Assembly: GCA_966128725.1 (NCBI GenBank)
Contig: CBHYLN010000103.1
Location: forward strand, 1-18,202
Origin: JAFDZV01 sp966128725
Lineage (GTDB): Bacteria > Bacteroidota > Ignavibacteria > OLB7
DNA length: 18,202 bases
Reading direction: 5' to 3'
Below the pieces are notes generated by a model. That model was given only the letters and a program-made list of their open reading frames with translations. It made no database searches and had not been told where the DNA came from. This document shows positions 1 through 8,725 of the stretch, one piece after another. Positions within the stretch are counted from its first letter, which is position 1. Every line of letters begins with the position of its first letter. A program made the position numbers and the translations under genes.

Positions 1-1
1 C

Positions 2-478
2 TTCCTCGCGCGCGTGTTCCATCCGGCATTGGCCGATCCGGCAAACAGCGCCGAGCGCCTGTGGTATGCTCCATGGTTTCGTGGTCGGTTCGGGCGTGGA
101 GAATTGTCGGCCAGCAATGCGGAAGTCACGTTACTGAAATCGTTCTGCGAAGGGTATCTGGTATGGCTGCAGCAGGCGCTGGCCAGCATGCCTGCGGGCG
201 TGAACAAACTCTTCGATATGGAACAACTGCGCCGCACCAATCCGGCCGACGCAGGTGCCGCCCCGCCAGATATCCGCGAACGCGCCTCCAGACTTGGGGG
301 ACTGGCCGTGTGGACAAATCCTGAAAACAGTGTGGCCAGCGATGCGTTCAATCAATTCATGCGGCGCCTGGACCAGGTCACCGCTCCCGGGCCAGGAGGC
401 AATCCCACGGGTCGATTGATCGAAGCCTTCGCGAAAGCCGCGCGGTTGTTCGTGAACGATTGCGATGCGCCGGGCTGA
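2..478 (+). CDS. 3' end of an unrecognised gene, first of the actin/Hsp70-ATPase run (5' truncated by the window)
   Basis: The frame is open from the left edge to a TGA at 476-478, giving 158 visible residues. There is a GTG at position 14 but no ribosome binding site before it, and the frame continues upstream, so I read this as the C-terminus of a longer protein. The visible part has no signal peptide, membrane helix or catalytic motif I recognise. It contains a helical-looking segment with aromatic residues (FCEGYLVWLQQAL, about visible residues 50-62) and a final helix rich in Ala and Lys. The gene ends 68 bases before the next start on the same strand, so co-transcription with the giant ATPase gene is likely. 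One possibility, from loose memory of gene neighbourhoods only, is a tubulin/FtsZ-like or other cytoskeletal partner. Function is unassigned. Confidence 0.75.
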   Translation, partial: FLARVFHPALADPANSAERLWYAPWFRGRFGRGELSASNAEVTLLKSFCEGYLVWLQQALASMPAGVNKLFDMEQLRRTNPADAGAAPPDIRERASRLGGLAVWTNPENSVASDAFNQFMRRLDQVTAPGPGGNPTGRLIEAFAKAARLFVNDCDAPG

Positions 479-546
479 TGCCTTGCCAATAGTTCTCTCT
501 TTATCTCCCGACACATTTTATCCCCCCAACTCTCTTTCCCCCGGGT

Positions 547-3500
547 ATGTACCAGGCCCGGGCATTTACCGTAGCCGAGTGGAATTACATGGCTGTGCAA
601 TCGCTCTATTTCTCGAAGCTGAACGACGGTGGCCTCCCGTGGGGGCGGCGTGGAACATGGTTTGGCCATTCGGCATCCGTGCTTGGCACCGTGGCGCGCC
701 GGCTGGATGTGGCGGGTGACGATTGTGCCGACATGATTGCCGGGATTCCCACACCGTGGGCCAGACTGATGCTCTTCGATCAGGCGTTGCACGATTCCCA
801 TCATCCACTTCATGGCATCATTGTTGAGCAGTGGCGGGGGCTGTTGGGGCTTATCGCGATTCATCGCTATCTGGGGCTGGAGATCGATCCGCCAGTCCGG
901 ATCGATCTTTCAACGGCTCAACAGGGCGGGCCGCCCATTCTACAGGCATTCGCGCAACGTGGCGCCCCTGAATACGCCAACGGCAGCGACGTGTCGAGCT
1001 GGGCATGGAACCACTTCGATATCATCTCCGTGGCCGGCGTGCCGTTGGGCGCCACAAGCCCGCATACGCTTGCGTTCGCCGCAAGCGAAGCAAACTGTCC
1101 ACCATGTATCCCGTTTCAAGAACATGGGCAGCTCCGCGATCCGGTCCCATATTTTCGTGCCAGCCACGATATCCATGCGCTACAAATCCTTGCCGGCTGG
1201 CTGGACTGTCTGCTCGCCGATATCACGGTAACCCCCGAACGTTCATCCGAAATCCTGGCGTTGCTGGGCATCGAGCGTCACACCACCATCGTTCGAGCCA
1301 TCCAGGCCTGGAGAGGCGAAATCGATGTTCCCGCTGCATCCATTGTTTTCCCGGAGTCGCCCTTGCTGCGCGGCCCGTTCATGGTGTTGCGCGGTGCTAT
1401 GGCGGCTGTTCCGGACAACGTGGCTTTTATCAGCGATCTGGCGCTTCGCGGCGAATCGGGTGTGCTGTGCTGGGATAAGGGCGTTGATGCAAGCTTGATC
1501 GACCGGCGTACCGGGCATCCCGTTACCGGCGAACGTGTGCGTGTCTTCGGCGGGCAATGGCTGGATTCCGGCCCTGGCATGTATATGCCGCCCGGGACGA
1601 TCCCGGAACGCGTGGAGACGGTTGACCTTGGGGGCCTGTTCGCCGATCGAATTATCCGGGTAACGGATGTTACCGCCAGCGCCGGTATTCTGAGATACGA
1701 GAGCGAGCAGTATCTCTTTCCGTTCTCGCCCGCGATTCTCAACCGATTCTCGCACGCGGAGCTGATGGAGTGGACCACGATCGAGCCATCGGTTTCAGGC
1801 GGCATGAGAGTTGTGTTCACCATTCCGGTAACGCGGCCCCATTGGGCTGTGCGCGTTGCACACGAGTACCCGCCCGAGTGGATCGTGGGCGGCGATCGCG
1901 AACTGGCCCTTACGCTGCCGGGCCTTGCATGCTGGCCGGAGTTCGAGATTCCTACTGCCGATACGGGGACGGCGAACGGGCGTGCCAGCGTTGCCGCTTC
2001 ATCCGCTTCCGCGGCGTGGGCCGATTATTACTACTTCGTCAACCGGCGCGGTGTTGACGATTTGGAACTGGCTCCGCTTATCGATTGCGTACGCCGGCAC
2101 AGTGATGGCGATCGTACATGGCTGCATGCGTCCACCCCGATTCGTGCGTTTAGCGCCAGTGCCGATGGCGTTACCGGGCTGCTGCTTGTGCCGTACGATC
2201 GGTACCCCGAGCCGTTGAACGGATGGCGTGTGGCCGTGGATTTCGGCAGCACGCACACAACCGTGTTCGCGCGCCTGGCCGAACGGATCGGAACTCATGC
2301 CGAATCCGGGGCTCGGTGGGCATCGATGCCCGACAGTCCTGCCATGCCCGTGCCGATTGTGGAGTATTACAGTGTTGCCCGCGCGCGCCAAGCCTTGCTC
2401 CCGAACGGTGATGAGCCCGCTGCAGGCGCGGCCGATCGCTCCACGCATGATGCTGAGCCCCGCCCGTCCATTGTACATCGCTGGACTATCAGCGGCCTGC
2501 GAACGCTTACGGTATGCGACGAAGGAAGCCTCGCCGAAAATTTCCTGGCACCGCTTGGGCAAAGCGGTCGGCCGATGCATGAAACCGCGTCGTTGCTGAT
2601 ACAGCCCATCGGCACGCACCCGGACGACATTCCAACGTTCCCCTATAATGGCTTCCCGTACATCCTGCCCACCGTGGAGTACATACCCTCGAACCAGTTG
2701 CGGAGGAATTTGAAGTGGGATAGCGAGCGTGGCTCGGCCGAGCTCCGGGCATTTCTGGAAGGCATTGCACTGTTGGCCCGTGCCGCGGCGGTGCGCGAGG
2801 GTGCGAAGGTGGTAAGTCTGCACACGGCATATCCTACAGCTTTCAGCAGCGCGCTTGCCGCGCGGCATCATCAGGTGTGGCAGGCCATTGCCGAACGTAT
2901 GGGATTCGACCTTGCCCCTCCAGTATCGGAATCGGTTGCCGTTGCCCGCTATGTGGATACATGCGAACTGGGCGCGGCCGAGGCAATCACCGTGGCGCTT
3001 GATGTAGGAGGCAGCACCACCGATATCGCTGTTTGGTCGGATGCAACACCGGTATTACAGGCGTCGGTACGGGTTGCCGCGGGGATGGCAGGCCGGTTTG
3101 TGCAGATCGGCCCAAGTGGATTCCGCGCGTGGCTGGAACGTCAGGTACGCGGCTTGGTGAATCTGGATCTCAGCCACTGGCAACGAACGCCGGATGGATA
3201 CCGATTCATGTTCCAGGGTCTGCTTCGCGAGCTGGAGACATCGGGGCGTGTTGATGCGTTGAACCGATTCCTCGAAGTGGATAATGCTGCACTTCCGCTT
3301 CGTGCCAGGCTGGCGTATCTGTTTGCGTTGCTGGCCTACTATGCGGGGATGATGGTGCGTGCGGCCGGCGTGCCGGGTGCGCATGGCCCCGTGTTTGTCT
3401 GTGGGAAGGGGGCAAGATTCCTGCGATTGCTCCCGCCCGATCTGCTGTCCACGATGTACGCGCACGGAGTTCACGGCGCGGGGCTCGGGCGTACCGATGG

Positions 3501-4065
3501 TGCGCCGGTTCCGGGCGAAGGTGTGAAGGTGCGGGTTTCGCGACACGTGAAGGAGGAGGTTGCGCGAGGTCTGTTAGCCGAAAGTCTGCTCGGCAATGGC
3601 CGGGATATCGGGCCTGGCACCAACGGCTCGCGCCTGGCTGCCGCCATACGACCCATTGCCGGCGAACACGGCTACAACGGCTTTGCCTGGAATTCACAAC
3701 TTGATCCTGCACAAGTAAAGGAGATGACCACCGGCGATGTGCCGGCACTTGAGCAGATGCTCGAGCTCAAGGCCTTTACCGCGGCGTTCGAGAAATTGGT
3801 TGACCCACAAACCGATGATTCCTATGCCGATGTTCTTGGGTTGGCGTGGCCACCGCCCGATTCCGTTCATGCACGGATTGTCGAGGATCTCCTTAACCGA
3901 AGCCGGCCCGGACGGCAAATGCACGATCTGCATCATCGGCCTGATGATGCGGTTATCGAATCCTTCTTCGTTATCGAGGCGCGAGCCATGCTGGAGACTG
4001 TGCTGGAAGAATTGAACCTGTTCGATACCGACCAGCCGCCGCCGATAACAAACGATGCCAAGTGA
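547..4065 (+). CDS. Giant protein with C-terminal actin/Hsp70-fold ATPase domain and unknown N-terminal half
   Basis: A 1172-residue predicted cytosolic protein with no signal peptide or membrane helix. The C-terminal half shows the actin/Hsp70/sugar-kinase ATPase fold. Phosphate-1 motif VAVDFGSTHTT has its Asp at residue 565. Phosphate-2 motif VALDVGGSTTDIAVW has its Asp at residue 819. A candidate adenosine motif, VFVCGKGARF, lies near 949-958. About 250 residues separate the two phosphate motifs, longer than in many relatives. Residues 1-550 are not a domain I can name; they contain TPWARLMLF (69-77), GATSPHTLAF (168-177) and a CPPC pair (184-187). ATG 547 is the first possible start, because an in-frame stop lies at 490-492 with no ATG, GTG or TTG between. 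The bases before it are pyrimidine-rich with no Shine-Dalgarno. ATP binding is inferred from the motifs. The partner and process are unknown; cytoskeleton-like, chaperone-like and secretion roles are all possible. Confidence 0.9.
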   Translation: MYQARAFTVAEWNYMAVQSLYFSKLNDGGLPWGRRGTWFGHSASVLGTVARRLDVAGDDCADMIAGIPTPWARLMLFDQALHDSHHPLHGIIVEQWRGLLGLIAIHRYLGLEIDPPVRIDLSTAQQGGPPILQAFAQRGAPEYANGSDVSSWAWNHFDIISVAGVPLGATSPHTLAFAASEANCPPCIPFQEHGQLRDPVPYFRASHDIHALQILAGWLDCLLADITVTPERSSEILALLGIERHTTIVRAIQAWRGEIDVPAASIVFPESPLLRGPFMVLRGAMAAVPDNVAFISDLALRGESGVLCWDKGVDASLIDRRTGHPVTGERVRVFGGQWLDSGPGMYMPPGTIPERVETVDLGGLFADRIIRVTDVTASAGILRYESEQYLFPFSPAILNRFSHAELMEWTTIEPSVSGGMRVVFTIPVTRPHWAVRVAHEYPPEWIVGGDRELALTLPGLACWPEFEIPTADTGTANGRASVAASSASAAWADYYYFVNRRGVDDLELAPLIDCVRRHSDGDRTWLHASTPIRAFSASADGVTGLLLVPYDRYPEPLNGWRVAVDFGSTHTTVFARLAERIGTHAESGARWASMPDSPAMPVPIVEYYSVARARQALLPNGDEPAAGAADRSTHDAEPRPSIVHRWTISGLRTLTVCDEGSLAENFLAPLGQSGRPMHETASLLIQPIGTHPDDIPTFPYNGFPYILPTVEYIPSNQLRRNLKWDSERGSAELRAFLEGIALLARAAAVREGAKVVSLHTAYPTAFSSALAARHHQVWQAIAERMGFDLAPPVSESVAVARYVDTCELGAAEAITVALDVGGSTTDIAVWSDATPVLQASVRVAAGMAGRFVQIGPSGFRAWLERQVRGLVNLDLSHWQRTPDGYRFMFQGLLRELETSGRVDALNRFLEVDNAALPLRARLAYLFALLAYYAGMMVRAAGVPGAHGPVFVCGKGARFLRLLPPDLLSTMYAHGVHGAGLGRTDGAPVPGEGVKVRVSRHVKEEVARGLLAESLLGNGRDIGPGTNGSRLAAAIRPIAGEHGYNGFAWNSQLDPAQVKEMTTGDVPALEQMLELKAFTAAFEKLVDPQTDDSYADVLGLAWPPPDSVHARIVEDLLNRSRPGRQMHDLHHRPDDAVIESFFVIEARAMLETVLEELNLFDTDQPPPITNDAK

Positions 4066-4128
4066 GGGTGGGCAGGCGTAATGCGGTATGCCGCTGGGCA
4101 CGTGCGTCCGCGGAATTCCTGATGCAAT

Positions 4129-5520
4129 GTGTGTGATTATCCGAATGCCATGCGAGCCCATGAAACATACCGGGCGATGCCGAAGGGCCACCGTTTCCGC
4201 CGATGCGTGGTAACGCGTGTGGGTCGCGTCAGCCTTTTGGTTCTGGTTCACGCCGCGCTCCTGCTGCCCATCTTCCAGGCATCGCCGTTGCATGCCGGTA
4301 CCGTTTCGTTGGTCGCGCGGATGTGCCGGCAACATGGCGATGATTCGGGCAGGAGTTCGCAGGTGGTGATCGATTCGTTGCTGCCGCGATCTCCGGATGT
4401 GCCTTCCCACCCGACTCCACGGACACAACGGTCAACTGTCGCACAACCGCGTAGGCGCGATTCATCCGCACAGCAATCCGGTGGACGACGATTGCCACCA
4501 AGGCCGCTCGGCGGGGCTGATCTGGGTGGACCTGTGGTACATGGTGCCGTGGTGTACGATACACTGCGACGTGATGCCGACATCGAGCCGCGCCTGTCTG
4601 ATGCCGTGGTTGCTCGTAACGCCGAAACCCACGAGCGCTTGCCGGCTGCGGCTGGCGGCGGGCGTGCAATTGCTTCCCAGCCCGCCGATACCCTGCAACC
4701 CACGAATCCCGTCCGTGCGGGTACCCAGCCGACGGTGTCGCGGGAATTCAACACAATGGGTTCGTCTCAACGTACCTCCATCACCATGTTCACAATTGTT
4801 GGCATAGTGTGCACCGTGCTTGTGTCCGTTATCGGGCTATTGGTTCTGCGCGAGCTGTATCGTGTACGGCAGGCCATTGCCAGCAGCGAACGTCGCCTGA
4901 TGTATCCGCCGTTGCCTGGAGTTTCCGGTATGGGTAAAGGGGGGCGGGCGGAGGCAGGCACACCCATGAATCGCGATCGTGGTGAGCGTGATGCGATGGC
5001 TGAAGGTGCTGCCGCGGGCGGAGTGGCGCCCGGGCCGTGGCAGGCTGCAATGGAAGCTGAGGGCAGGCCCTCAATGGCTGCACACGGGCCGTTGCCAAGC
5101 CAGCCCGGCGATGAGGTGGCACGTACGGCCGCCGGTGGCTGGGTTTCCGCCGACGCCGGAATCGTTGTGGAGACGGAGTTGGACAGCGAAGGGGCGCGTG
5201 CGTACTATCTGGCATTGTTCGACGGCGCCAGAACCGACCACCACGTGCGCTTCGCGGATTTCTATGCAACACACTCGGTTGCGGGCGATGGGCACCCATC
5301 GCTCCGTGAGTCCGAAAGCCATATGGCTCAGTTTATCATCCTGCCGATTGGCGACGATCACGGTTTTGTGTTCCCGAATCCGCGCAGGACCTATACCGAG
5401 GATATGAGCCAGTTGTTCCCCGAGCTTCGACGTCACACCTTCGAGTTTCGCAGGCGGACAATCAATCCCGCGGCTGTGGTTCGCACCGATGCCGGGATGT
5501 GGAAAGTGATCGGAACCTGA
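4129..5520 (+). CDS. Membrane protein with signal peptide, long disordered linker, one TM helix and unknown C-terminal domain
   Basis: A 463-residue protein if read from GTG 4129; in-frame ATGs at 4150 (residue 8) and 4177 (residue 17) are alternatives, and an in-frame stop at 4120 limits the start. None has a good ribosome binding site. Residues 30-56 form a signal peptide: Arg-rich, then VSLLVLVHAALLLPIF, with a plausible cleavage after LHA at 56. Residues 57-215 are rich in Arg, Pro and Ser and look disordered. A second hydrophobic helix (about 219-240, FTIVGIVCTVLVSVIGLLVL) is followed by a basic segment, LYRVRQ. Residues 245-345 are Gly/Ala-rich linker. Residues 347-463 look globular and match nothing I know. 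The order predicts an exported N-terminal part, a single membrane pass and a cytosolic C-terminal domain. The gene lies 63 bases after the giant ATPase gene, so a membrane-anchor role for that ATPase is plausible but inferred. Confidence 0.85.
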   Translation: MCDYPNAMRAHETYRAMPKGHRFRRCVVTRVGRVSLLVLVHAALLLPIFQASPLHAGTVSLVARMCRQHGDDSGRSSQVVIDSLLPRSPDVPSHPTPRTQRSTVAQPRRRDSSAQQSGGRRLPPRPLGGADLGGPVVHGAVVYDTLRRDADIEPRLSDAVVARNAETHERLPAAAGGGRAIASQPADTLQPTNPVRAGTQPTVSREFNTMGSSQRTSITMFTIVGIVCTVLVSVIGLLVLRELYRVRQAIASSERRLMYPPLPGVSGMGKGGRAEAGTPMNRDRGERDAMAEGAAAGGVAPGPWQAAMEAEGRPSMAAHGPLPSQPGDEVARTAAGGWVSADAGIVVETELDSEGARAYYLALFDGARTDHHVRFADFYATHSVAGDGHPSLRESESHMAQFIILPIGDDHGFVFPNPRRTYTEDMSQLFPELRRHTFEFRRRTINPAAVVRTDAGMWKVIGT

Positions 5521-5597
5521 CCCCGATTCCCGCCGCATTCCATGCGTTCCCGTGAGCAGGTCATCTGGTGGTCGGATTATCCAGGCGTACCCGCCAA

Positions 5598-6056
5598 TCA
5601 TTCCCCCGATTCCAATCGCTCAGCCGAAAGCAGCACCAGCCGGGTGATGGCCTCCCCGGGGATGTCCGTTGGCGCGGTGAACTCCAGGTGCCGGGCGTGT
5701 TTCCCCTTGCCGGCGAAGTTCAGTTCCGGCGCGTCCTCCGGATTGATGCGATGCAGATAGAACAGGCAGCGCGGGCCGCTTGGCTGGATACCGCAGACCA
5801 CGTGGTTTGGCCCGCCATGCGAGTACAGCGCGATGCGAACGCTTGCGCCGCCGTAGATCCCTTCGGCGGCATCCGGCAGCGCCGCTGTCACCAACGCCCG
5901 CAGATGCCGTGCCGTATCGCCCACAACCGGCGCTGCGCCGGCAATGACGTCGTCGAACGTGCCCGGCCTGGAAGCCGCTTTGTTGCTGGTTTTGCGGGCC
6001 TTCGTCGACTTTCCGTGATCGGTTCCGTTGGTTTGTTCAGGCGTACGGTTCGCCAT
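5598..6056 (-). CDS. DUF1801 domain protein
   Basis: A 152-residue small cytosolic protein. Residues 1-32 are a polar, Lys-rich tail. From about residue 34 it matches the DUF1801 pattern as I remember it: FDDVIAGAAPVVGDTARHL, then ALPDAAEGIYGGASVRIALY, a central CLFYLHRIN, and ELNFAGKGKHARHLEF near the end. DUF1801 includes Bacillus subtilis YdhG (Fra), reported as a frataxin-like protein, but many members have no known role, so I assign none. The start is set by a strong Shine-Dalgarno (GGAGGA, four bases before the ATG). A longer frame running upstream through the HEAT gene is rejected. It is the last of three minus-strand genes, 53 bases after the HEAT-repeat gene, and ends convergently 77 bases from the plus-strand membrane protein gene. 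Confidence 0.88.
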   Translation of the reverse strand: MANRTPEQTNGTDHGKSTKARKTSNKAASRPGTFDDVIAGAAPVVGDTARHLRALVTAALPDAAEGIYGGASVRIALYSHGGPNHVVCGIQPSGPRCLFYLHRINPEDAPELNFAGKGKHARHLEFTAPTDIPGEAITRLVLLSAERLESGE

Positions 6057-6060
6057 CGTT

Positions 6061-6066
6061 TCCTCC
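6061..6066 (-). promoter_or_regulatory. Shine-Dalgarno of the DUF1801 gene
   Basis: GGAGGA on the minus strand, four bases before ATG 6056-6054. It is the strongest ribosome binding site in the window and fixes the start of the DUF1801 gene inside a longer open frame. Confidence 0.8.
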
Positions 6067-6109
6067 GCGGTTTGTTCGGTGTTGAGCAGTGGATGCGCTC
6101 CTGCGGGGT

Positions 6110-6742
6110 CTACGCTGTCGCGGAAACCTTCCGCAATGCCCTGGCCACACGTTTGCGTTTCGTTTCCGAGGCCAGGCCGGCCGTGCGATCGTTGATCACC
6201 GCCAGAAACGCGTCGCGATTGGCGGCTGTGATTGCCGCGAGACTTTTCTCCACGTACATCGGGAACTGGTTCTCCGGCGCCCGCGCAAGCTGATCCAGCA
6301 GGTGGGCCGCACACTCGGCGGCGTAGCGTTTCATCGAGGCCAGCGTGGCCAGTATGCCCACGGCGTGGTCGCGTGCGATCACCGAGCCACACTCCGCCGC
6401 GGCCAGCACCTGCGGTAACAACCGATACACGGCGCGCGGTTCCAGCGGGGCAATCGTGTCCAGCGCGATCATCGCTCCCCAAACCAGGCGTTGGGTTCGC
6501 GATGCCAACAGGGTGCCAAATGCAGCCGTATGTGGTATCAGCAGTTCCGGGCGGCGTGCGCCTATTTCATACAGCGTCTTGATGCAGTCGCTCTGGATAT
6601 TGCGATCGCGGTTGGCCAGATTCTCGACCAGCACCGCAACCGCGCGTGTATCGCCGGCCTCGGCAATGCGATGCGCAAGCTCCTGATTGGGCACTTCGTC
6701 GCGCCGGCCCAGTGCGGTTGCCAGATTGTTGAGTACGTCCAT
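6110..6742 (-). CDS. HEAT-repeat protein
   Basis: A 210-residue all-helical protein beginning MDVLNNLATALGRRDEVPNQ. Paired helices repeat every 35-40 residues, for example TRAVAVLVENLANRDRNIQS, then CIKTLYEIGARRPELL, then LVWGAMIALDTIAP, then SVIARDHAVGILATLAS, as expected of a HEAT/ARM solenoid. There is no signal peptide, membrane helix or catalytic motif, so a cytosolic protein-binding scaffold is likely. The family looks familiar to me from Bacteroidota as a conserved hypothetical of about this length. I chose ATG 6742 over an upstream ATG at 6790 because GAAGG sits four bases before it and the extra N-terminus is low-complexity. The gene lies 54 bases after the Uup-like gene and 53 before the DUF1801 gene on the same strand, so the three probably share a transcript. 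Confidence 0.88.
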   Translation of the reverse strand: MDVLNNLATALGRRDEVPNQELAHRIAEAGDTRAVAVLVENLANRDRNIQSDCIKTLYEIGARRPELLIPHTAAFGTLLASRTQRLVWGAMIALDTIAPLEPRAVYRLLPQVLAAAECGSVIARDHAVGILATLASMKRYAAECAAHLLDQLARAPENQFPMYVEKSLAAITAANRDAFLAVINDRTAGLASETKRKRVARALRKVSATA

Positions 6743-6796
6743 GATGCCTTCAGCATGTGTCGCGGCCGCCGGGGTGCCGCCTGGCCCCATTGGGTG

Positions 6797-8716
6797 TTAT
6801 GCGTGCTCGGCCAGCTCGGCCCAGCGTTCCATTGCCTTGTGCAGCGCCGATTCGGCAGCGGCGTGTTGCGCGGCCAGCTCCTGCGCGGCAACATAGTCCG
6901 ACCCCACATCGGCCAGCTTCTTCTCCAGCTCCGCCTTCTCCTGCTCGGTGCGTTCGATCTCCTTCTCCAACTGCTCCAGTTCCTTCTTCTCCTTGAACGT
7001 CAGCTTGCGCGGTCCGCTTGCCGGGATGGCCGTCGGCTGGTTTTCCCTGGGCCGTGCCGCCGTTTGTCGGGCGGCCGATTCGGCCTGCGCCGCCGCGGCC
7101 TGCGCTGCCTCGCGCGCGCGGATCTCCAGGAACGCGCTGTAGTTGCCGGGGTATTCGCGGATGTGCCCGTCGCCCTCGAAGCGAAACAGATGGTCGGCCG
7201 TGCGATCCAGGAAATAACGATCGTGGCTTACAACGATCACCGTGCCGGGGAAGGAGTCCAGATAATCCTCCAACGCCATCAGCGTATCGATATCCAGATC
7301 GTTGGTGGGCTCGTCCAGCAGCAGCACGTTGGGCGCGGCCATCAACACACGAAGCAGATACAGCCTGCGCCGTTCGCCGCCGGAGAGCGTGGCGATCTTC
7401 GCGTACTGCATCGCGGGTGGGAACAGGAACCTCTCCAGCATCTGCCCGGCGGTGATCACCGCGCCATCGGCCGTGCGGATGTTCTCGGCCACTTCGCGGA
7501 TGTAGTCGATCACGCGAAGCTCGTCGTTCAGTGCGCGGCTCTCCTGATCGTAGTAGCCGATCACCACCGTCTGCCCGGTTTCAACGCGCCCGGTGTCCGG
7601 CTGGACACGCCCGGAAGCGATCTCCAGCAGCGTGGTTTTCCCGGAGCCGTTCGGGCCAATCACCCCAAGCCGCTCGCGGGGCTGCACGATGTACGTGAAA
7701 TCCTTCACCAGCGTAACCGCGTCGTAGGCCTTGCTTACACCATGCAGCTCCAGCACCTTGCTGCCCAGGCGGCGCGATCCGATCGCCACGTCCAGATCCT
7801 CCTTCGGGCGTTCGCGCGGCGCGGCCATCAACTCCTCGGCGCGTTCGATGCGAGCCTTCTGCTTTGTGGTGCGCGCCTTGGCGCCCTTGCGCAGCCAGGC
7901 CAGTTCCTGGCGCATCAGCATATCGCGCTTGTGCATCTCCACCTCGGCGCGCACCTGCATCTCCTCCTTGCGTTCCAGGAAGTAGGAGTAGTTGCCCGCG
8001 TAGGTCTGCGCGGTGCCGCGATCGAGCTCCACAATCCTGTTGGTAACACGATCCAGGAAATATCGGTCGTGTGTCACCAGCAACAGCGCGCCCGAATACC
8101 GTGCCAGATACCCTTCCAGCCACTCGATTGTTTCGGCGTCCAGATGGTTGGTGGGCTCGTCCAGAATCAGCAGGTCGGGCCGTTCGATCAACGCGTGCGC
8201 CAGGGCAACACGCTTGCGCTGCCCGCCGGAAAGTGTCCCCATCAACGCCGACGTGTCGGTAATGCCCAGCTTCGCAAGCACCACGGTGGCGTTTGTTTCA
8301 AGCTCCCACGCGCCGGCCGATTCCAGCTTCGAGGCCAGCGCCGTCATGCGTTCCAGCACCGCGGCCGAGTTGTCCTCGGGGCCGGCGGCCGCCAATTCCG
8401 CGCAGGCATGTTCGTAGTCGGCCAGCAGACGCATTGTCTCGCTCGAGGCCGTGAAGATCGCGTCCAGCACGGTCTGCTCCGCGTTGAACGGGGGATTCTG
8501 CGGCAGGTATCCAACAATCGGATTGCCGGCCAGCATCACGCGCCCGGAATCTGCCACCTCCTCGCCCGCGATGATGCGCAGCAGCGTGGTTTTGCCGGAG
8601 CCGTTGGCGCCAATCAGCCCAACGCGATCGCGCTCCTCGAGGCCGAAGGTAAGCCCCTCGAATAGTGGCTTGATGCCGAAGTTCTTGCCAAGGTTCTCAA
8701 CCGAGAGAATCGTCAT
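6797..8716 (-). CDS. uup: ABC-F family ATPase, Uup-like
   Basis: A 639-residue soluble protein with two ABC ATPase domains and no membrane domain, the ABC-F arrangement. Domain 1: Walker A GANGSGKTT (36-44), signature LSGGQ (162-166), Walker B with catalytic Glu in LLILDEPTNHLD (Glu187), H-loop His216. The linker around 262-290 holds the basic WLRKGAKARTTKQKARI segment typical of the family's tRNA-interaction arm. Domain 2: Walker A GPNGSGKTT (354-362), then LSGGERRR and LLLDEPTNDLD. The C-terminus is a charged coiled coil beginning KLTFKEKKELEQLEKEIE, closely resembling that of Uup. ABC-F proteins act on the ribosome, and Uup has also been linked to DNA repair and transposon excision. The exact role here is not shown. 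ATG 8716 was chosen over 8815 because GGAGA lies four bases before it and the family begins at this point. Confidence 0.95.
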   Translation of the reverse strand: MTILSVENLGKNFGIKPLFEGLTFGLEERDRVGLIGANGSGKTTLLRIIAGEEVADSGRVMLAGNPIVGYLPQNPPFNAEQTVLDAIFTASSETMRLLADYEHACAELAAAGPEDNSAAVLERMTALASKLESAGAWELETNATVVLAKLGITDTSALMGTLSGGQRKRVALAHALIERPDLLILDEPTNHLDAETIEWLEGYLARYSGALLLVTHDRYFLDRVTNRIVELDRGTAQTYAGNYSYFLERKEEMQVRAEVEMHKRDMLMRQELAWLRKGAKARTTKQKARIERAEELMAAPRERPKEDLDVAIGSRRLGSKVLELHGVSKAYDAVTLVKDFTYIVQPRERLGVIGPNGSGKTTLLEIASGRVQPDTGRVETGQTVVIGYYDQESRALNDELRVIDYIREVAENIRTADGAVITAGQMLERFLFPPAMQYAKIATLSGGERRRLYLLRVLMAAPNVLLLDEPTNDLDIDTLMALEDYLDSFPGTVIVVSHDRYFLDRTADHLFRFEGDGHIREYPGNYSAFLEIRAREAAQAAAAQAESAARQTAARPRENQPTAIPASGPRKLTFKEKKELEQLEKEIERTEQEKAELEKKLADVGSDYVAAQELAAQHAAAESALHKAMERWAELAEHA

Positions 8717-8720
8717 TGTA

Positions 8721-8725
8721 TCTCC
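8721..8725 (-). promoter_or_regulatory. Shine-Dalgarno of the Uup-like gene
   Basis: GGAGA on the minus strand, four bases before ATG 8716-8714. It supports the shorter reading over a frame extending to 8815. Confidence 0.7.

Noticed and set aside
5598..6482. 294-codon minus-strand reading of the DUF1801 gene
   Set aside because: The extra N-terminal part overlaps the HEAT-repeat gene in another frame and is low-complexity. A strong Shine-Dalgarno before ATG 6056 marks the real start.
6491..8665. 724-codon open frame on the plus strand
   Set aside because: It is exactly antisense to the Uup-like ABC-F gene, whose Walker and signature motifs are unmistakable. Long antisense frames are expected in GC-rich coding DNA, and the translation is repetitive in Leu, Arg, Gln and His with no domain.
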